From Lachnospiraceae bacterium (GTDB lineage: Bacteria; Bacillota; Clostridia; Lachnospirales; Lachnospiraceae): a DNA stretch of 64,000 bases. Shown piece after piece: positions 63,724-64,000 of the stretch. Every line of letters starts with the position of its first letter. Within the stretch, counting starts at the first letter, position 1. The position numbers were made by a program, and so were the translations under genes. The notes beneath the pieces were generated by a model that saw only the letters and a program-made list of their open reading frames with translations, did no database searches and was not told where the DNA came from. The DNA is taken from contig JAILBQ010000033.1 in NCBI GenBank assembly GCA_024680815.1, forward strand, positions 1 through 64,000. Reading direction: 5' to 3'.

Positions 63724-64000
63724 ATGGGAAAGAAAACGATTATCACCAGGGAACATCCGCTTATCCTGGCAAGCGCTTCACCGAGACGGGCGGAACTTCT
63801 GGAATGCGCTGATATTCCGTTTGTGGTCAGATCGGCGGATGTCGAAGAGGTTTCTTCGGCCGACGATCCTGCAGAATATGCTGAGGAAATTTCCCGTATA
63901 AAGGCAGAGGCCGTGGCGGAAAGAATCTACTGTGATGAGGGAGAGGAGACGGTGGTTCTGGGCGCCGATACAGTTGTCGCCGTACAGGATAAAATCCTCG
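63724..64000 (+). CDS. maf: Maf-family nucleotide pyrophosphatase (3' partial)
   Basis: Absent from the ORF track because it runs off the window. From ATG 63724, behind AAAGGAAAG, the first 92 residues read with the Maf signature LILASASPRRAELL (~13-26), then the acidic pocket region and VVLGADTVVAV at the end. Maf proteins hydrolyse non-canonical or ordinary nucleoside triphosphates and influence septation. The C-terminal half lies outside the window. Confidence 0.93.
   Translation, partial: MGKKTIITREHPLILASASPRRAELLECADIPFVVRSADVEEVSSADDPAEYAEEISRIKAEAVAERIYCDEGEETVVLGADTVVAVQDKIL

Overview
The window looks like a chromosome segment of a Gram-positive Clostridia bacterium, most likely Lachnospiraceae. 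The evidence is the MecA, ComEB, DegV, LCP and Maf protein set, the absence of outer-membrane genes, frequent TTG starts behind strong AGGAGG sites, and the lack of phage or transposon genes. No tRNA, rRNA, CRISPR array or insertion sequence was seen. Genes are tightly packed, often with 4-30 bp overlaps.

Layout. (1) 1-9140, housekeeping: a partial polyprenyl-phosphate glycosyltransferase, carB, a minus-strand operon of HD-GYP protein, mecA and dCMP deaminase, then degV, a GNAT acetyltransferase, a small ferredoxin, an unknown protein and a HAD phosphatase. (2) 9160-15975: a polyamine ABC transporter in the unusual order A-C-D-B, followed by a phosphohexomutase homologue that has lost its catalytic motifs and last domain, and an acyl-CoA-ligase-like enzyme. 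(3) 15982-44719: a large cell-envelope polysaccharide locus. It holds rfbB, rfbA, a GH25 lysozyme-like protein and rfbC (no rfbD), a two-gene ABC exporter whose ATPase carries a Wzt-type C-terminal domain, a methyltransferase-kinase fusion resembling the WbdD chain terminator, many GT2 glycosyltransferases, a phosphoglucomutase, a GtrA/GtrB/GT-C-like module, an APH-like kinase with a HAD phosphatase, a polyprenyl glycosylphosphotransferase, an LCP ligase and glmS. Together they could make nucleotide sugars, start a chain on lipid, extend and cap it, export it and attach it to the wall.

(4) 44894-48651, protein quality control: an HtrA protease, a signal-peptidase-II-like protein with a changed catalytic residue, and a ClpX with a long linker and a changed substrate-recognition loop. 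(5) 48764-55405, the most novel region: an NHLM/NHLP-type peptide-export locus with a 75-residue HlyD stub, a double-glycine precursor whose cargo looks like a small zinc ribbon, a C39-peptidase ABC transporter, a second ABC transporter, a sigma factor, a second possible leader peptide (ending VSAG) and an unknown protein. No peptide-modifying enzyme is visible. (6) 55412-64000: an MBOAT acyltransferase with an SGNH-like partner, a large secreted amidase, an acidic anchored protein, a GHL10-type secreted glycosidase and the start of maf.

A cross-cutting signal is that several genes in divergent intergenic regions (degV, the HD-GYP gene, clpX, possibly the HAD gene) have a -10 box only 6-9 nt before the start codon and no Shine-Dalgarno site. 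They may be leaderless. All functions are read from sequence patterns without database searches.
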